Source: Nitrospirillum pindoramense
Lineage (GTDB): Bacteria; Pseudomonadota; Alphaproteobacteria; Azospirillales; Azospirillaceae
Assembly (NCBI RefSeq): GCF_007827955.1
Contig: NZ_VITR01000004.1
Location: 385,099 to 449,098 of the forward strand
Length of the DNA stretch: 64,000 nt
Reading direction: 5' to 3'
Below the pieces are notes generated by a model. It had not been told where the DNA came from. It saw only the letters and a list, made by a program, of their open reading frames with translations, and ran no database searches. Shown one piece after another: positions 45,242-53,613 of the stretch (its first letter is position 1; the number at the start of each line of letters is the position of its first letter). Position numbers and translations under genes: made by a program.

Positions 45242-45901
45242 TCACCGGGGTTTCGCTGACCCCGGATACCAGAAGGTCACGTGACAGGACTCACAGGCCT
45301 GATCAAGATTACCGCCGGCGACAACCAGCGCCTTGACGTCCCGCTTGTCGATAGCCGCCAGCGCCTCCAGCGTCCTGTTTCTGACGTCGTCGGCGAAGGC
45401 GGCGAAAGCGGGCCGGTTCGCCTGGATCATGGCGTCGATCTGTTTGGGGGCGAGTTCGCCCAGCTTCGGCTGAGCGCCGGGCGGCGCGGCGTGGCGCCCC
45501 TCCATCACCACGAGGTTCATGGCTTCCAGGAGGGTGAGCGCATGGCGCCGGACCTCCTGCCATTCCTCGGGGGTCCGCGGCTCCCGCTTTTCGACACCGG
45601 CCTGGGTGCTGATGACCGCGACGGAATCCCAGACACCGTCCGCTGCTGGGTCAACCGTGCTGTCCATCAGTTCCTGGATGGTCGCATACACCCGAAATGG
45701 CGATCCGGACTTCGCCGCCTGCGTTGACACGACCGGGGCCGTTTCCGCGCGCGCGACGTACCAGCGCCCTGCCCCGGCCACGGCACCGCAGATTAAGACG
45801 ATGGCCACAGCGGCGTTGGGCAGGCGCCGGTGGGCTTTCCGCAGGCCGCCCGCCCCAGGTCCCTGGGCGTGGCCTGCCGTTTCAGCATCAGGCCCGGTCA
45901 T
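45242..45901 (-). CDS. Membrane-anchored c-type cytochrome with C-terminal CXXCH
   Basis: Protein of about 219 residues with a single N-terminal membrane helix (PNAAVAIVLICGAVAGAG) and a periplasmic domain. One heme motif, CESCH, lies about a dozen residues from the C-terminus (DQACESCHVTFWYPG), with helices before it, which is the class II (cytochrome c'/c556-like four-helix) layout. An electron-transfer role in the periplasm is likely; the partner is unknown. The ATG at 45901 has GAGGGG six bases upstream; a GTG at 45925 is an alternative. It is downstream of a TonB-receptor gene on the same strand. Confidence 0.85.
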   Translation of the reverse strand: MTGPDAETAGHAQGPGAGGLRKAHRRLPNAAVAIVLICGAVAGAGRWYVARAETAPVVSTQAAKSGSPFRVYATIQELMDSTVDPAADGVWDSVAVISTQAGVEKREPRTPEEWQEVRRHALTLLEAMNLVVMEGRHAAPPGAQPKLGELAPKQIDAMIQANRPAFAAFADDVRNRTLEALAAIDKRDVKALVVAGGNLDQACESCHVTFWYPGSAKPR

Positions 45902-46078
45902 ACTCGGCCCCTCGAAGCATGACACGTCTCCCCTTTTTCATAATTGAACCTCCGTATCTCAACCTCACTCGCGCCCGGTCGCGCGGGGAAGCGCTGGCAC
46001 ACATCGCGAAGTGCCGGCCTCTCTGGCAGGGCGCGCCGCCCGAAGCATCGCCCGCCGGGCGCGTGATCATGATGGGTT

Positions 46079-46096
46079 AACGGTTCTGAAACCGTT
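46079..46096. promoter_or_regulatory. Palindrome AACGGTT-N4-AACCGTT, copy 1
   Basis: A perfect 7-base inverted repeat with a 4-base spacer, 178 bases upstream of the cytochrome c start and 80 bases after the TonB-receptor stop. An almost identical element (same arms, same GTTAAC overlap, same GA in the spacer) occurs at 48927-48944. The pair brackets the TonB-receptor gene and is best read as operators for one unknown regulator. Confidence 0.55.
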
Positions 46097-46175
46097 GGCC
46101 CCCGGTTACGCGCCCGGGTTAGGCCGTCGCCGGCGCCCCGGCGACATGCCAGGAACGCCGGCCACGCCGCCGATT

Positions 46176-48581
46176 TCAGAAATCGACCCTGTACTGGATA
46201 CCGAGTTGGCGCGGCCGGCTTACCGCAGCCATGGGCAGGGCCTGGGACGTTCCGTTTGGCAGAATCTCCTGACGAACGAAACCGGACGGATAAAGATTGC
46301 CATAGTTCAAACGTTCGTTGAGCAGGTTCTTGCCATATATCGACAGCGTTGACCCGCCGAAACGCACACCGATATTGCCGTTGACGATGTTGAAGGGCTC
46401 GCGCCTCAGGAAGCCGCTGGCGCCGATATTCGGGACCAGAACCGCGCCCGTGTAACTGTAGTCGGCGGCGACAAACAGATCAGTGGAGGCGCTAATCGCT
46501 GTCTCATAATATCCGGATACCGTCCCTGTCCATCTCGGAACCTGGGTCAGACGGGTATCCGGCGCCTGGGGAATGAGGCCCGGATCCTGGAGCACGGCGT
46601 CGGTATACCCCAACCCGAATTGCAGGGTCAGCGGAACGTCCGCGAACGGGCGGCCCGACAGCTCCATCTCCCCGCCACGAATTTGCGCGCGACCGGCGTT
46701 GGTCAAGAAGCTGTATGAACACCGCGGAAGCTGGACCTGCTGCTGGACCTGCGACCAGTCGATTTGGAATCCGGCCACCGAGACATTCAGCCGCCCGCCG
46801 GCCAGCCGGTCTTTGGCCCCAATCTCGTAACTCCACAGAGAGTCGGGCTGGAAGCGCTGCGCCTTCTCCGCGCTCACGCCAATCGCCGCCAAGTCCGCCG
46901 CGCAAAAGGCGGGCAACGGCGCCTGAGCGCCACCGACGCGGAACCCTTTGGCCGCCGAGGCGTACACCATCGCGTCGTCATCGATCTTGTAGGACACCAC
47001 CCCTTTGGGCACTAGGCCCGACTGGAAATTGTTCAGTTCGGGGGCGTAGGCGCCATCAGGGGGATTGACCACGCCCGTAGCCACGTGCGCGTCGCCGTGC
47101 TGCGTTATCCAATACTGCCGCAATCCTACGGTAAGGGTCAGCTTGGGCACGACCTCATAATACAGCTCACCGAACGCGGCGATATTTTCTTCCTGCGTCG
47201 GAATGGTATCAGAGTTTTGATAATCCTGCGGCAGTCCGGCGGTGATAAAGTCCGGCACATGGATTGGCGGCTGATGAAATGTCACATCCTTTTCTTGATA
47301 GAAGACACCCGCCACACCGGACAGGTGCGGAAGAAGGGTGCCCTCATCAAAGGAAATCCGGCCTTCTTGCGTGACCCTTTTGTCCTGCACGACATCAACG
47401 ACATAAAGTGCGGGATCACTCGGCAGGTTGATACCCAGGCCGGATTGGAAATATTGGTTCGTACCCTCGGTATCATCCTCCAGTTCCCGGACCTTACGAT
47501 CGAAATAGCTGGTGGAAGATACGACCGAGTAGCCATTGCCATTGTAGGTCAGCACCAGGGAGCCAAGCCCCCAGTGATCCTTGGAATATTCCTGAACATC
47601 CCGGTCACGATGAACGGTATAGGAAACCGGCTTGAAGTCTGGCAGCGGAACGTAGGCGGCCGGAAAGCCGTGGAGTTCCGAGACCTCTCCCAAGGCCGTG
47701 AGGGATGCCTCCAGATCTTCGGTCAATTGGACACGTAGCGTGGCCATTCCCGAGAAGTCGTCTTGGCGTCCTTGCCCATCCCTGGTGACGGGGTTGCCGT
47801 TGGCATCCGGGAAAACCCGTTTAATGTAACCGGAGTCCCGTTGTGCCCCGGCAGCGAAATTCATCGCCACCTTGCCGGGCGTAATAACCACATTCGTCAG
47901 CGCATTGGCCCCAACGTCCATGCTGCCGCCGTCCGTCCCCCCCGCCTGGAGTTGGACCGAGGACTCGTTGTTTGTCAGGGACGGCTTCTTGGTGATGAAG
48001 CGTACGTTGCCGCCCATCGAACTGGCGCCGAACAACGTCCCTTGTGGCCCCTTCAGAACCTCGATGCGCTCAAGACCCAGGGTCTGCGGACTCACCGTTG
48101 AGGGGATCGGCGTGTCATTGAGATAATAGGCGGTGGTATTCGTCCCGGTAACGCCGCGTATCGTCGTTTGACGGCCGCCGCTGAAGCCCACCGCGGTCCC
48201 ATCCGATCCTTGGCCGTACTGGAACGTCAGATTGGGGATTTTCGTCGCGTAGTCGGCAAAGCTTTGAATGTTCTGCTTTTCCAGAAAGTCCGAGGAAAGC
48301 GCCGTAACGGAAACAGGAACATCGGTCAGCCGCTCGTCCTTCCGGCGTGCCGAGATGACGATTTCCTGCAAGGTCTGCTGGTCATCCCCGGCGGACGTGG
48401 ATGCCGGATTATTTTGCTGGCCCACGGCCGTACCGGCATGAAGGGTCGCCAAGGCGAAGCCCGCCAACAAGGCGCAGGAGGAAGCCCGGCGCATGAACCG
48501 GCGCTTATTCAAGGCAAACCGCTTGCCGACCGCCACCTGGGCCACCATCGCCAGCGGCCTGGGCTCATTGTTGAACACCAT
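46176..48581 (-). CDS. TonB-dependent receptor (catabolic-cluster type)
   Basis: Outer-membrane receptor of 801 residues. A long N-terminal leader with signal sequence (SCALLAGFALATLHAGTAVG) precedes QQNNPASTSAGDDQQTLQEIVISARR, a TonB-box-like start. The plug has VSVTALSSDFLEKQNIQSF, IRGVTGTNTTAYYLND and LERIEVLKGPQGTLFGASSMGGNVR; the barrel ends YRVDF. It is a paralogue of the receptor at 28077-30392. The ATG is preceded by GGGAG. Palindromic sites flank the gene. It presumably imports a catabolic substrate across the outer membrane. Confidence 0.93.
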   Translation of the reverse strand: MVFNNEPRPLAMVAQVAVGKRFALNKRRFMRRASSCALLAGFALATLHAGTAVGQQNNPASTSAGDDQQTLQEIVISARRKDERLTDVPVSVTALSSDFLEKQNIQSFADYATKIPNLTFQYGQGSDGTAVGFSGGRQTTIRGVTGTNTTAYYLNDTPIPSTVSPQTLGLERIEVLKGPQGTLFGASSMGGNVRFITKKPSLTNNESSVQLQAGGTDGGSMDVGANALTNVVITPGKVAMNFAAGAQRDSGYIKRVFPDANGNPVTRDGQGRQDDFSGMATLRVQLTEDLEASLTALGEVSELHGFPAAYVPLPDFKPVSYTVHRDRDVQEYSKDHWGLGSLVLTYNGNGYSVVSSTSYFDRKVRELEDDTEGTNQYFQSGLGINLPSDPALYVVDVVQDKRVTQEGRISFDEGTLLPHLSGVAGVFYQEKDVTFHQPPIHVPDFITAGLPQDYQNSDTIPTQEENIAAFGELYYEVVPKLTLTVGLRQYWITQHGDAHVATGVVNPPDGAYAPELNNFQSGLVPKGVVSYKIDDDAMVYASAAKGFRVGGAQAPLPAFCAADLAAIGVSAEKAQRFQPDSLWSYEIGAKDRLAGGRLNVSVAGFQIDWSQVQQQVQLPRCSYSFLTNAGRAQIRGGEMELSGRPFADVPLTLQFGLGYTDAVLQDPGLIPQAPDTRLTQVPRWTGTVSGYYETAISASTDLFVAADYSYTGAVLVPNIGASGFLRREPFNIVNGNIGVRFGGSTLSIYGKNLLNERLNYGNLYPSGFVRQEILPNGTSQALPMAAVSRPRQLGIQYRVDF

Positions 48582-49083
48582 GTCTCGTAACTCCCTGCTT
48601 TGTCATTTTTCTCTTTCCCACGGCCGCGCTTGCGGTCCTTAACCGTGGGGAGCGCGAACGCTCGCAATCATCTCGCCGGCCCGTCACCGAAGCGGGTTCA
48701 TGACGGACGCGGCAAATATCCAAGACGGAATGACCAAGTCGGTCAGGCTTGCCCGAGCCGCCGGCTGATCAACGGGAATGGGCGTCCCCAAAGCACCATC
48801 ACAGGTGCGGCCAGGCCCATCCCAGTGCCTGTACTTCTTCCTTCGTCCTCTCTTGCGGACCAGCACCGTAACAAGGCGCCCGTCGGGTCAAATAAAGACA
48901 GGCGGCCGCCCTGTTACGGTTAAGTTAACGGTTGCGAAACCGTTTGATGGGCGAATAAGCCCGCCGTTTTCCCTAGCGTCCAGGATCAGGGACACAGCCC
49001 CATCCGCGATGGCGGTCCCTTCGAGCGTCGAACCAGGAATGGAGGACATCATCATTTCCGCTGATGCCGGTCGCGGCGATGTT
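48582..49083. other. 502-base leader of the TonB-receptor gene
   Basis: No credible gene. It carries the second AACGGTT-N4-AACCGTT palindrome (48927-48944) and, closer to the receptor, an inverted repeat CCCACGG (48617-48623) / CCGTGGG (48643-48649) that could form a leader hairpin. Length and content suggest a long regulated 5' region for the receptor. Confidence 0.5.
48927..48944. promoter_or_regulatory. Palindrome AACGGTT-N4-AACCGTT, copy 2
   Basis: Same arms and spacing as copy 1 at 46079-46096; shared flank GTT before it and GA at the third and fourth spacer... positions. It lies 346 bases upstream of the TonB-receptor start and 140 bases after the nitrilase stop. Probable operator. Confidence 0.55.
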
Positions 49084-50022
49084 TCATGCCTGCCCCGCGC
49101 GCGTCACCGCGCGGTGGGCCGCGACATTGACGGTGAGGGTGAAGATGTCGGGCCGCGCATAGTGGCCCGCGACATCAAAATCGTATTTGCCACGCACCAC
49201 GTCGGCCGGATCGATATCAGCATACAGGATGGCTTCGCCGCCAAAGTGCGGCCCCGCGAGTACGGTCCCAAGGGGGGCCACGATCATCGAACCACCGCGC
49301 AACAGGACGGTGTCGGGGTCGTCCCCCAGGGCGCAGTCGAAATCGGCGGGGTAAGCACCTCGCGTAATGTGCTGGCACGCCGACAGAACGAAGCAGCGCC
49401 CCTCCAGGGCGATATGCCGCATGGTGGCGGCCCAGCTGTCGCGGTCATCGGCGGTGGGCGCGCAATAAAGTGTGATGCCTTGGTCGTACATCGCCATGCG
49501 CATCATCGGCATGTAGTTCTCCCAACAGATGACAGCGCCGATCCGCCCCAGCGGTGTTTCGATGACCGGCATTGTCGATCCATCGCCGAAGCCCCAGATC
49601 AGCCGTTCCGCCCCCGTGGGCATCAGCTTGCGATGCTTGGCAACCAAGCCTTTTTCCCCGTCGAGGAACAGGGCGGTGCAATAGACCGTTCCGCCATCGC
49701 GCTCGATCACCCCGATAACGACAAATGCCCCTGTCGCCGCCGTCGCTTCGGCCAACAACCCGACCTCGGGCCCGTCCAACGCGATGGCCGCCTCATGATA
49801 CCGGCGATACTCTTCGCGCCCTTCGGGCTTGCGCATGCCGACGGGTGTGCCGAACGAGGCCCCCTTGGGGTATCCACCCAGGAAGGCTTCCGGAAAAACC
49901 ACCAGGCGTGCGCCGTTCGCCGCCGCCTCACGAATGAGGTCCGCCGCCTTGCGCGCCGATGCCGGCGCATCGTGCGGCAGGGACGCCGCCTGCACGACAG
50001 CGGCACGAAACTGCGAGGACAT
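49084..50022 (-). CDS. Carbon-nitrogen hydrolase (nitrilase family)
   Basis: Nitrilase-superfamily enzyme of 312 residues with the complete Glu-Lys-Cys triad: E45 in VVFPEAFLGGYPKG, K132 in AKHRKLMPTGAE, C166 in GAVICWENYMPM. The GGYPKG and CWENYMP wording is typical of true nitrilases (nitrile to acid plus ammonia) rather than amidases. The ATG at 50022 is chosen because GGAAGG precedes it; an in-frame start at 50073 adds 17 residues without homology. It is divergent from an amino-acid-type permease, and fits removal of nitrogen from a nitrile substrate or intermediate. Confidence 0.93.
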   Translation of the reverse strand: MSSQFRAAVVQAASLPHDAPASARKAADLIREAAANGARLVVFPEAFLGGYPKGASFGTPVGMRKPEGREEYRRYHEAAIALDGPEVGLLAEATAATGAFVVIGVIERDGGTVYCTALFLDGEKGLVAKHRKLMPTGAERLIWGFGDGSTMPVIETPLGRIGAVICWENYMPMMRMAMYDQGITLYCAPTADDRDSWAATMRHIALEGRCFVLSACQHITRGAYPADFDCALGDDPDTVLLRGGSMIVAPLGTVLAGPHFGGEAILYADIDPADVVRGKYDFDVAGHYARPDIFTLTVNVAAHRAVTRAGQA

Positions 50023-50347
50023 TTCGATCCCTTCCACGCTGAAAGCGCCCCGTGGCGCTGGTATGCCCGCCAAGATACTTGCATCTGGCCGTTAGGCAAG
50101 ATATTTTAAGCCTATAATAAATGCCGTCGAACAGGGGCGCCCATCTGCCCCGCCACGAAGGTCGGCAGAAGGGTCCCGCAACGGCGCCGTCTCACATCAT
50201 TATATTGATTATAAATGAGAATTACCGGTCGCCGCCGTTACGACCGCCCGCCGGAAATAGCGCATATGAGGCCACCGCCGCAAGCTGGCAGGTCGCTTAA
50301 TCAGGGGCCTGAGCACGCCGCAAAAATAACCTCATGCCTAAAATAAA
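50023..50347. promoter_or_regulatory. Divergent promoter region between nitrilase and APC permease
   Basis: A 325-base spacer with two AT-rich islands, near 50100-50125 (upstream of the nitrilase) and 50195-50225 and 50322-50347 (upstream of the permease). No gene is visible. The two promoters are expected in these islands; no clear operator repeat was found. Confidence 0.45.
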
Positions 50348-51898
50348 ATGAGCTCCCTACATCCCCTTTCCTTCCCTGGCCCTCCCACCTTGGACCGCAT
50401 CCTCGTCATGACCCGTTCCGAATCCAATCCCGCCCCTCGAACCGGCCTCCTTCCCGGCATGCTGGGAACCGGCGACATCATTTTCATGATCCTCGCCTGC
50501 GCGGCCCCGATGGGCGTGCTGGCGGGGATCATCCCGTTGGCCTTCGCTTTCGGGAACGGCGCCGGCATGCCGGGAACCCAGCTCGGCATTTGTGCCGTCA
50601 TGCTGCTGTTCGCAGTGGGATATGTCCGCATGATCCCGCATGTGAGAAACGCGGGCGCCTTTTACGCCTATATCGCGGCCAGCCTGAACAAGGAGGCGGG
50701 GATCGCCGCGGCCTATACCGCCGTCCTGGCCTACATCTGCGCCGGCACCTCCACCCTGGGCGCCATGGCCTTCTTCGCCGCGGATTTCCTGCGCGGCACC
50801 TTCGGCATTGAAAGCCGGTGGGAACTGTGGGCTGCGGCCGGCATCGCCATCATCGCCTGGCTGGGCTACCGCAAGATTACGATGGCGGCAAAGGTCCTGA
50901 CGGTGGCGTTGCTGCTGGAAGTGGGCCTCATCCTCCTGATCGACTGCCTGGTCCTTTATGAGAAGGGCTTTTCGGGATTGGATTTCAACAGCTTCACGCC
51001 ATCGACCGTATTCGCGCCTGGGCTGGGCATCTCCGTGATTTACGCCATCAACGGATGTATCGGCTTTGAAGCCACCGCGATCTATCAGGAGGAGGCCAAG
51101 GACCGGGAGGTCACCATTCCGCGTGCCACCTACGGCGCGGTGCTGATCCTCGGCACCTTCTACGTGCTGTCCACCTGGTGCCTGGTTCTGGCCGCCGCGC
51201 CCGACGATATCAAGGCGGTCGCCGCGGCTGATCCAGGCCGCCTCGTCAGCGGCATCGCCGCCCGCTATCTTGGGGAGGTCGGGCGGGATGCCCTCAACCT
51301 TCTCACCGTGACCAGCCTGTTCGCGGCGGCGCTCGGCTTCTTCAACAACATCACCCGCTACATGTTCGCGCTGTCGCGCGACGGGCTCTTGCCATCCCCC
51401 TTGGGCAAGGCGCATTCCGTCCACGGGTCGCCCTACATGGCGTGTGGGCTGCTGACCGGCATCTTTTCCGGCATTGTCGCCCTCTTCGCCCTGGCTGGCC
51501 TTGACCCGCTGTTGAACCTGGCCGCCAGCCTGTCCTCCATGGGCGCGGTGGGGCTTGAAATACTGCTGACGGCGACGTCGCTCTCCATACCGTTGTATTT
51601 CGCCCGCCGGAATGAGTTTTCGCCAAGCAAGACCGCCGCGCCCTTGGTGGGTGGAATCCTGATCGCCATCGCCACCTACCTATCCCTGCGGAACTATTCC
51701 GCCCTGACCGGCACGACCCTTCTGGCCATCAACTGCCTGCCCGTTCTTTTCCTGGCGGTAGCAGCGCTTGGCCTCATCCATGGCGTCTACCTCCGGAAAT
51801 GCCGTCCCGGCACTTACGCGAAGGTCGGGGCGACCCAGGTCGAAGAGGGACTGTCCACCGGGAATGTCCACGCGGCGGTGGCCAAGGCAACCGCATAA
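50348..51898 (+). CDS. APC-superfamily amino acid/amine permease
   Basis: Inner-membrane permease of up to 516 residues with about 12 helices and the APC signatures TGDIIFMILACAAPMGVLAG (helix 1) and GFEATAIYQEEAKDREVTIPRATYG (after helix 6). It probably imports an amino acid or amine by proton symport. Translation may begin at 50348 (no ribosome-binding site) or at ATG 50408, which leaves a 496-residue protein starting just before the conserved region. It is followed 61 bases later by an aldehyde dehydrogenase on the same strand, so uptake and oxidation of an amine-derived compound may be linked. Confidence 0.9.
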   Translation: MSSLHPLSFPGPPTLDRILVMTRSESNPAPRTGLLPGMLGTGDIIFMILACAAPMGVLAGIIPLAFAFGNGAGMPGTQLGICAVMLLFAVGYVRMIPHVRNAGAFYAYIAASLNKEAGIAAAYTAVLAYICAGTSTLGAMAFFAADFLRGTFGIESRWELWAAAGIAIIAWLGYRKITMAAKVLTVALLLEVGLILLIDCLVLYEKGFSGLDFNSFTPSTVFAPGLGISVIYAINGCIGFEATAIYQEEAKDREVTIPRATYGAVLILGTFYVLSTWCLVLAAAPDDIKAVAAADPGRLVSGIAARYLGEVGRDALNLLTVTSLFAAALGFFNNITRYMFALSRDGLLPSPLGKAHSVHGSPYMACGLLTGIFSGIVALFALAGLDPLLNLAASLSSMGAVGLEILLTATSLSIPLYFARRNEFSPSKTAAPLVGGILIAIATYLSLRNYSALTGTTLLAINCLPVLFLAVAALGLIHGVYLRKCRPGTYAKVGATQVEEGLSTGNVHAAVAKATA

Positions 51899-51959
51899 AG
51901 CCCGCCCCCATCGAAACGGCCATAAGAGCCGGGTCGTGGGTGAACTTCTGGAGTGCACC

Positions 51960-53498
51960 ATGATGTCGAGCGAAACCGAACGCGCGCCCTGCGGCAAGGC
52001 GGCGCCCCCCCCTTCTCCACAGCTGCCGCGAGGCTTGCCGCTGATCGATGGGCAATTGGCGGAGCCCCTAAGTCCGGGGCGGCTGATCGACGCCATCGAT
52101 CCATCCACCGCCCGCACGATCATCCAGTTCCACGCCTGCGGGCGCGCAGATGTAGACCGGGCCGTGATGGCGGCGCAGCGCTGTTTCGAAAGCCGCGCCT
52201 GGCGCACAATGCGCCCCCTGGACCGCGGCAGGCTGCTGGAACGGCTGGCCCTGCTGGTGGAAGAGCATAGGGAGGAACTGGCGGTCCTGGAATCGCTGGA
52301 CAGCGGCAAGCTGCTGGGCATCACCCGGGCGATCGATCTTCAGTTCACCATCGATGGCTTACGGCATTACGCCGGCTGGGCATCAAAGATCGCGGGTGAA
52401 TATATCCAACACTCGCCGTTGATGCCGGAGGATGCGGTCTATCGCGCCTACACCCAGCGCCGCCCCCTGGGCGTCGTCGGCGGCATCACGCCCTGGAACT
52501 TTCCCTTGGGCCAGGCCATCCAAAAGATCGCGCCGGCCATCGCCTTCGGGTGCACCGTCGTCCTCAAGCCGTCACCGGAAACGTCCCTGACCACGCTGCG
52601 GCTGGGCGAATTGATCCTGGAGGCCGGCTTTCCCGCCGGCGCGGTGAACATCGTGACCGGCGACGGCGCGGAGGTTGGCGCCGCCCTGGTCAACCACCCC
52701 GCCGTGCGCAAGATCGCCTTTACCGGCTCAACCGCCACCGGCCAGAGCATCCTGGCCGCCTCGGTTGGGACCATGAAGCGGGTCACCCTGGAATTGGGGG
52801 GCAAGTCACCGACCATCATCCTCGCTGATGCCGACCTGGATCGAGCCATCCCCGGCGCGGCGGCGGCCGTCTTCGCCAACTCGGGTCAGATTTGCACCGC
52901 CGGCTCGCGGCTGCTGGTCGAGGCACCGATCTATGACACGGTGATCGAGGGGATCTGCGATATCGCGCGCGGCCTGAAGGTCGGCCCGGCATTCGATCCC
53001 GCCACCCAGATGGGTCCCCTCATTTCAGCGCAGCACCGCCGACGGGTTGACTCCATGGTGGGGAATGGCCTGGCCGAGGGCGCCGTGGCACTGGCCGGCG
53101 GCGGCGCAGCCGAGGGCGACGGCTGGTTCTACAAGCCCACGGTGCTCGGCGCTGTCTCGGCGCAGATGTCGGTCATGCGGGAGGAGATCTTCGGGCCGGT
53201 GGTTTGTGCGGTGCGCGTCGACGACCCTGGCGACATCGTCCGCATCGCCAACGACACGCCCTTCGGCCTGGCCGCTAGCATTTGGACACGCGACCTTGAC
53301 CGGGCGCACCTGCTGGCGGACCGGATCGACGCCGGCACGGTGTGGCTGAACACACACAATGTACTGGATCTCGCCATGCCCTTCGGCGGCCACAAGCTGT
53401 CCGGCCTCGGCCATGAGTTCGGCAATGACGCGATGCAGGCATACACCGAGCCCAAGGCCGTGTGCATGCGGCTTGACCCCGGTTCGATGCGGTACTGA
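51960..53498 (+). CDS. Aldehyde dehydrogenase
   Basis: Aldehyde dehydrogenase of 512 residues. Cofactor segments TPWNFPLGQAIQK and FTGSTATGQ, general base in VTLELGGKSPT, catalytic cysteine in NSGQICTAGSRL, and FGPVVCAVRVDDPGD are all present. It resembles the phenylacetaldehyde/gamma-glutamyl-aminobutyraldehyde group. The first of two adjacent ATGs (51960, 51963) has TGGAG six bases upstream; the frame is open far upstream over the permease end without homology. An intrinsic terminator follows at 53548. Confidence 0.93.
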   Translation: MMSSETERAPCGKAAPPPSPQLPRGLPLIDGQLAEPLSPGRLIDAIDPSTARTIIQFHACGRADVDRAVMAAQRCFESRAWRTMRPLDRGRLLERLALLVEEHREELAVLESLDSGKLLGITRAIDLQFTIDGLRHYAGWASKIAGEYIQHSPLMPEDAVYRAYTQRRPLGVVGGITPWNFPLGQAIQKIAPAIAFGCTVVLKPSPETSLTTLRLGELILEAGFPAGAVNIVTGDGAEVGAALVNHPAVRKIAFTGSTATGQSILAASVGTMKRVTLELGGKSPTIILADADLDRAIPGAAAAVFANSGQICTAGSRLLVEAPIYDTVIEGICDIARGLKVGPAFDPATQMGPLISAQHRRRVDSMVGNGLAEGAVALAGGGAAEGDGWFYKPTVLGAVSAQMSVMREEIFGPVVCAVRVDDPGDIVRIANDTPFGLAASIWTRDLDRAHLLADRIDAGTVWLNTHNVLDLAMPFGGHKLSGLGHEFGNDAMQAYTEPKAVCMRLDPGSMRY

Positions 53499-53547
53499 GA
53501 ACGTGTCGCTGGCGGCTGCCCCTCTCGGGCCGTCCGGCGACACCATC

Positions 53548-53592
53548 AAGGCCCGCCGCGTTTTGCCCGAAGCGCGGCGGGCCTTATTTTTA
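53548..53592 (+). terminator. Intrinsic terminator after the aldehyde dehydrogenase
   Basis: A 13-base-pair perfect stem (AAGGCCCGCCGCG at 53548-53560 with CGCGGCGGGCCTT at 53573-53585), a 12-base loop and then ATTTTTAT. It ends the permease-ALDH transcript 50 bases after the stop and, read on the other strand, could also stop the convergent FAD-oxidoreductase operon. Confidence 0.9.
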
Positions 53593-53613
53593 TCCTCCTG
53601 AACCGATCACCCT

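Noticed and set aside
48778-50109. 443-codon plus-strand open frame over the nitrilase
   Set aside because: Antisense to a gene with an intact catalytic triad; its first part crosses a leader with no codon structure.
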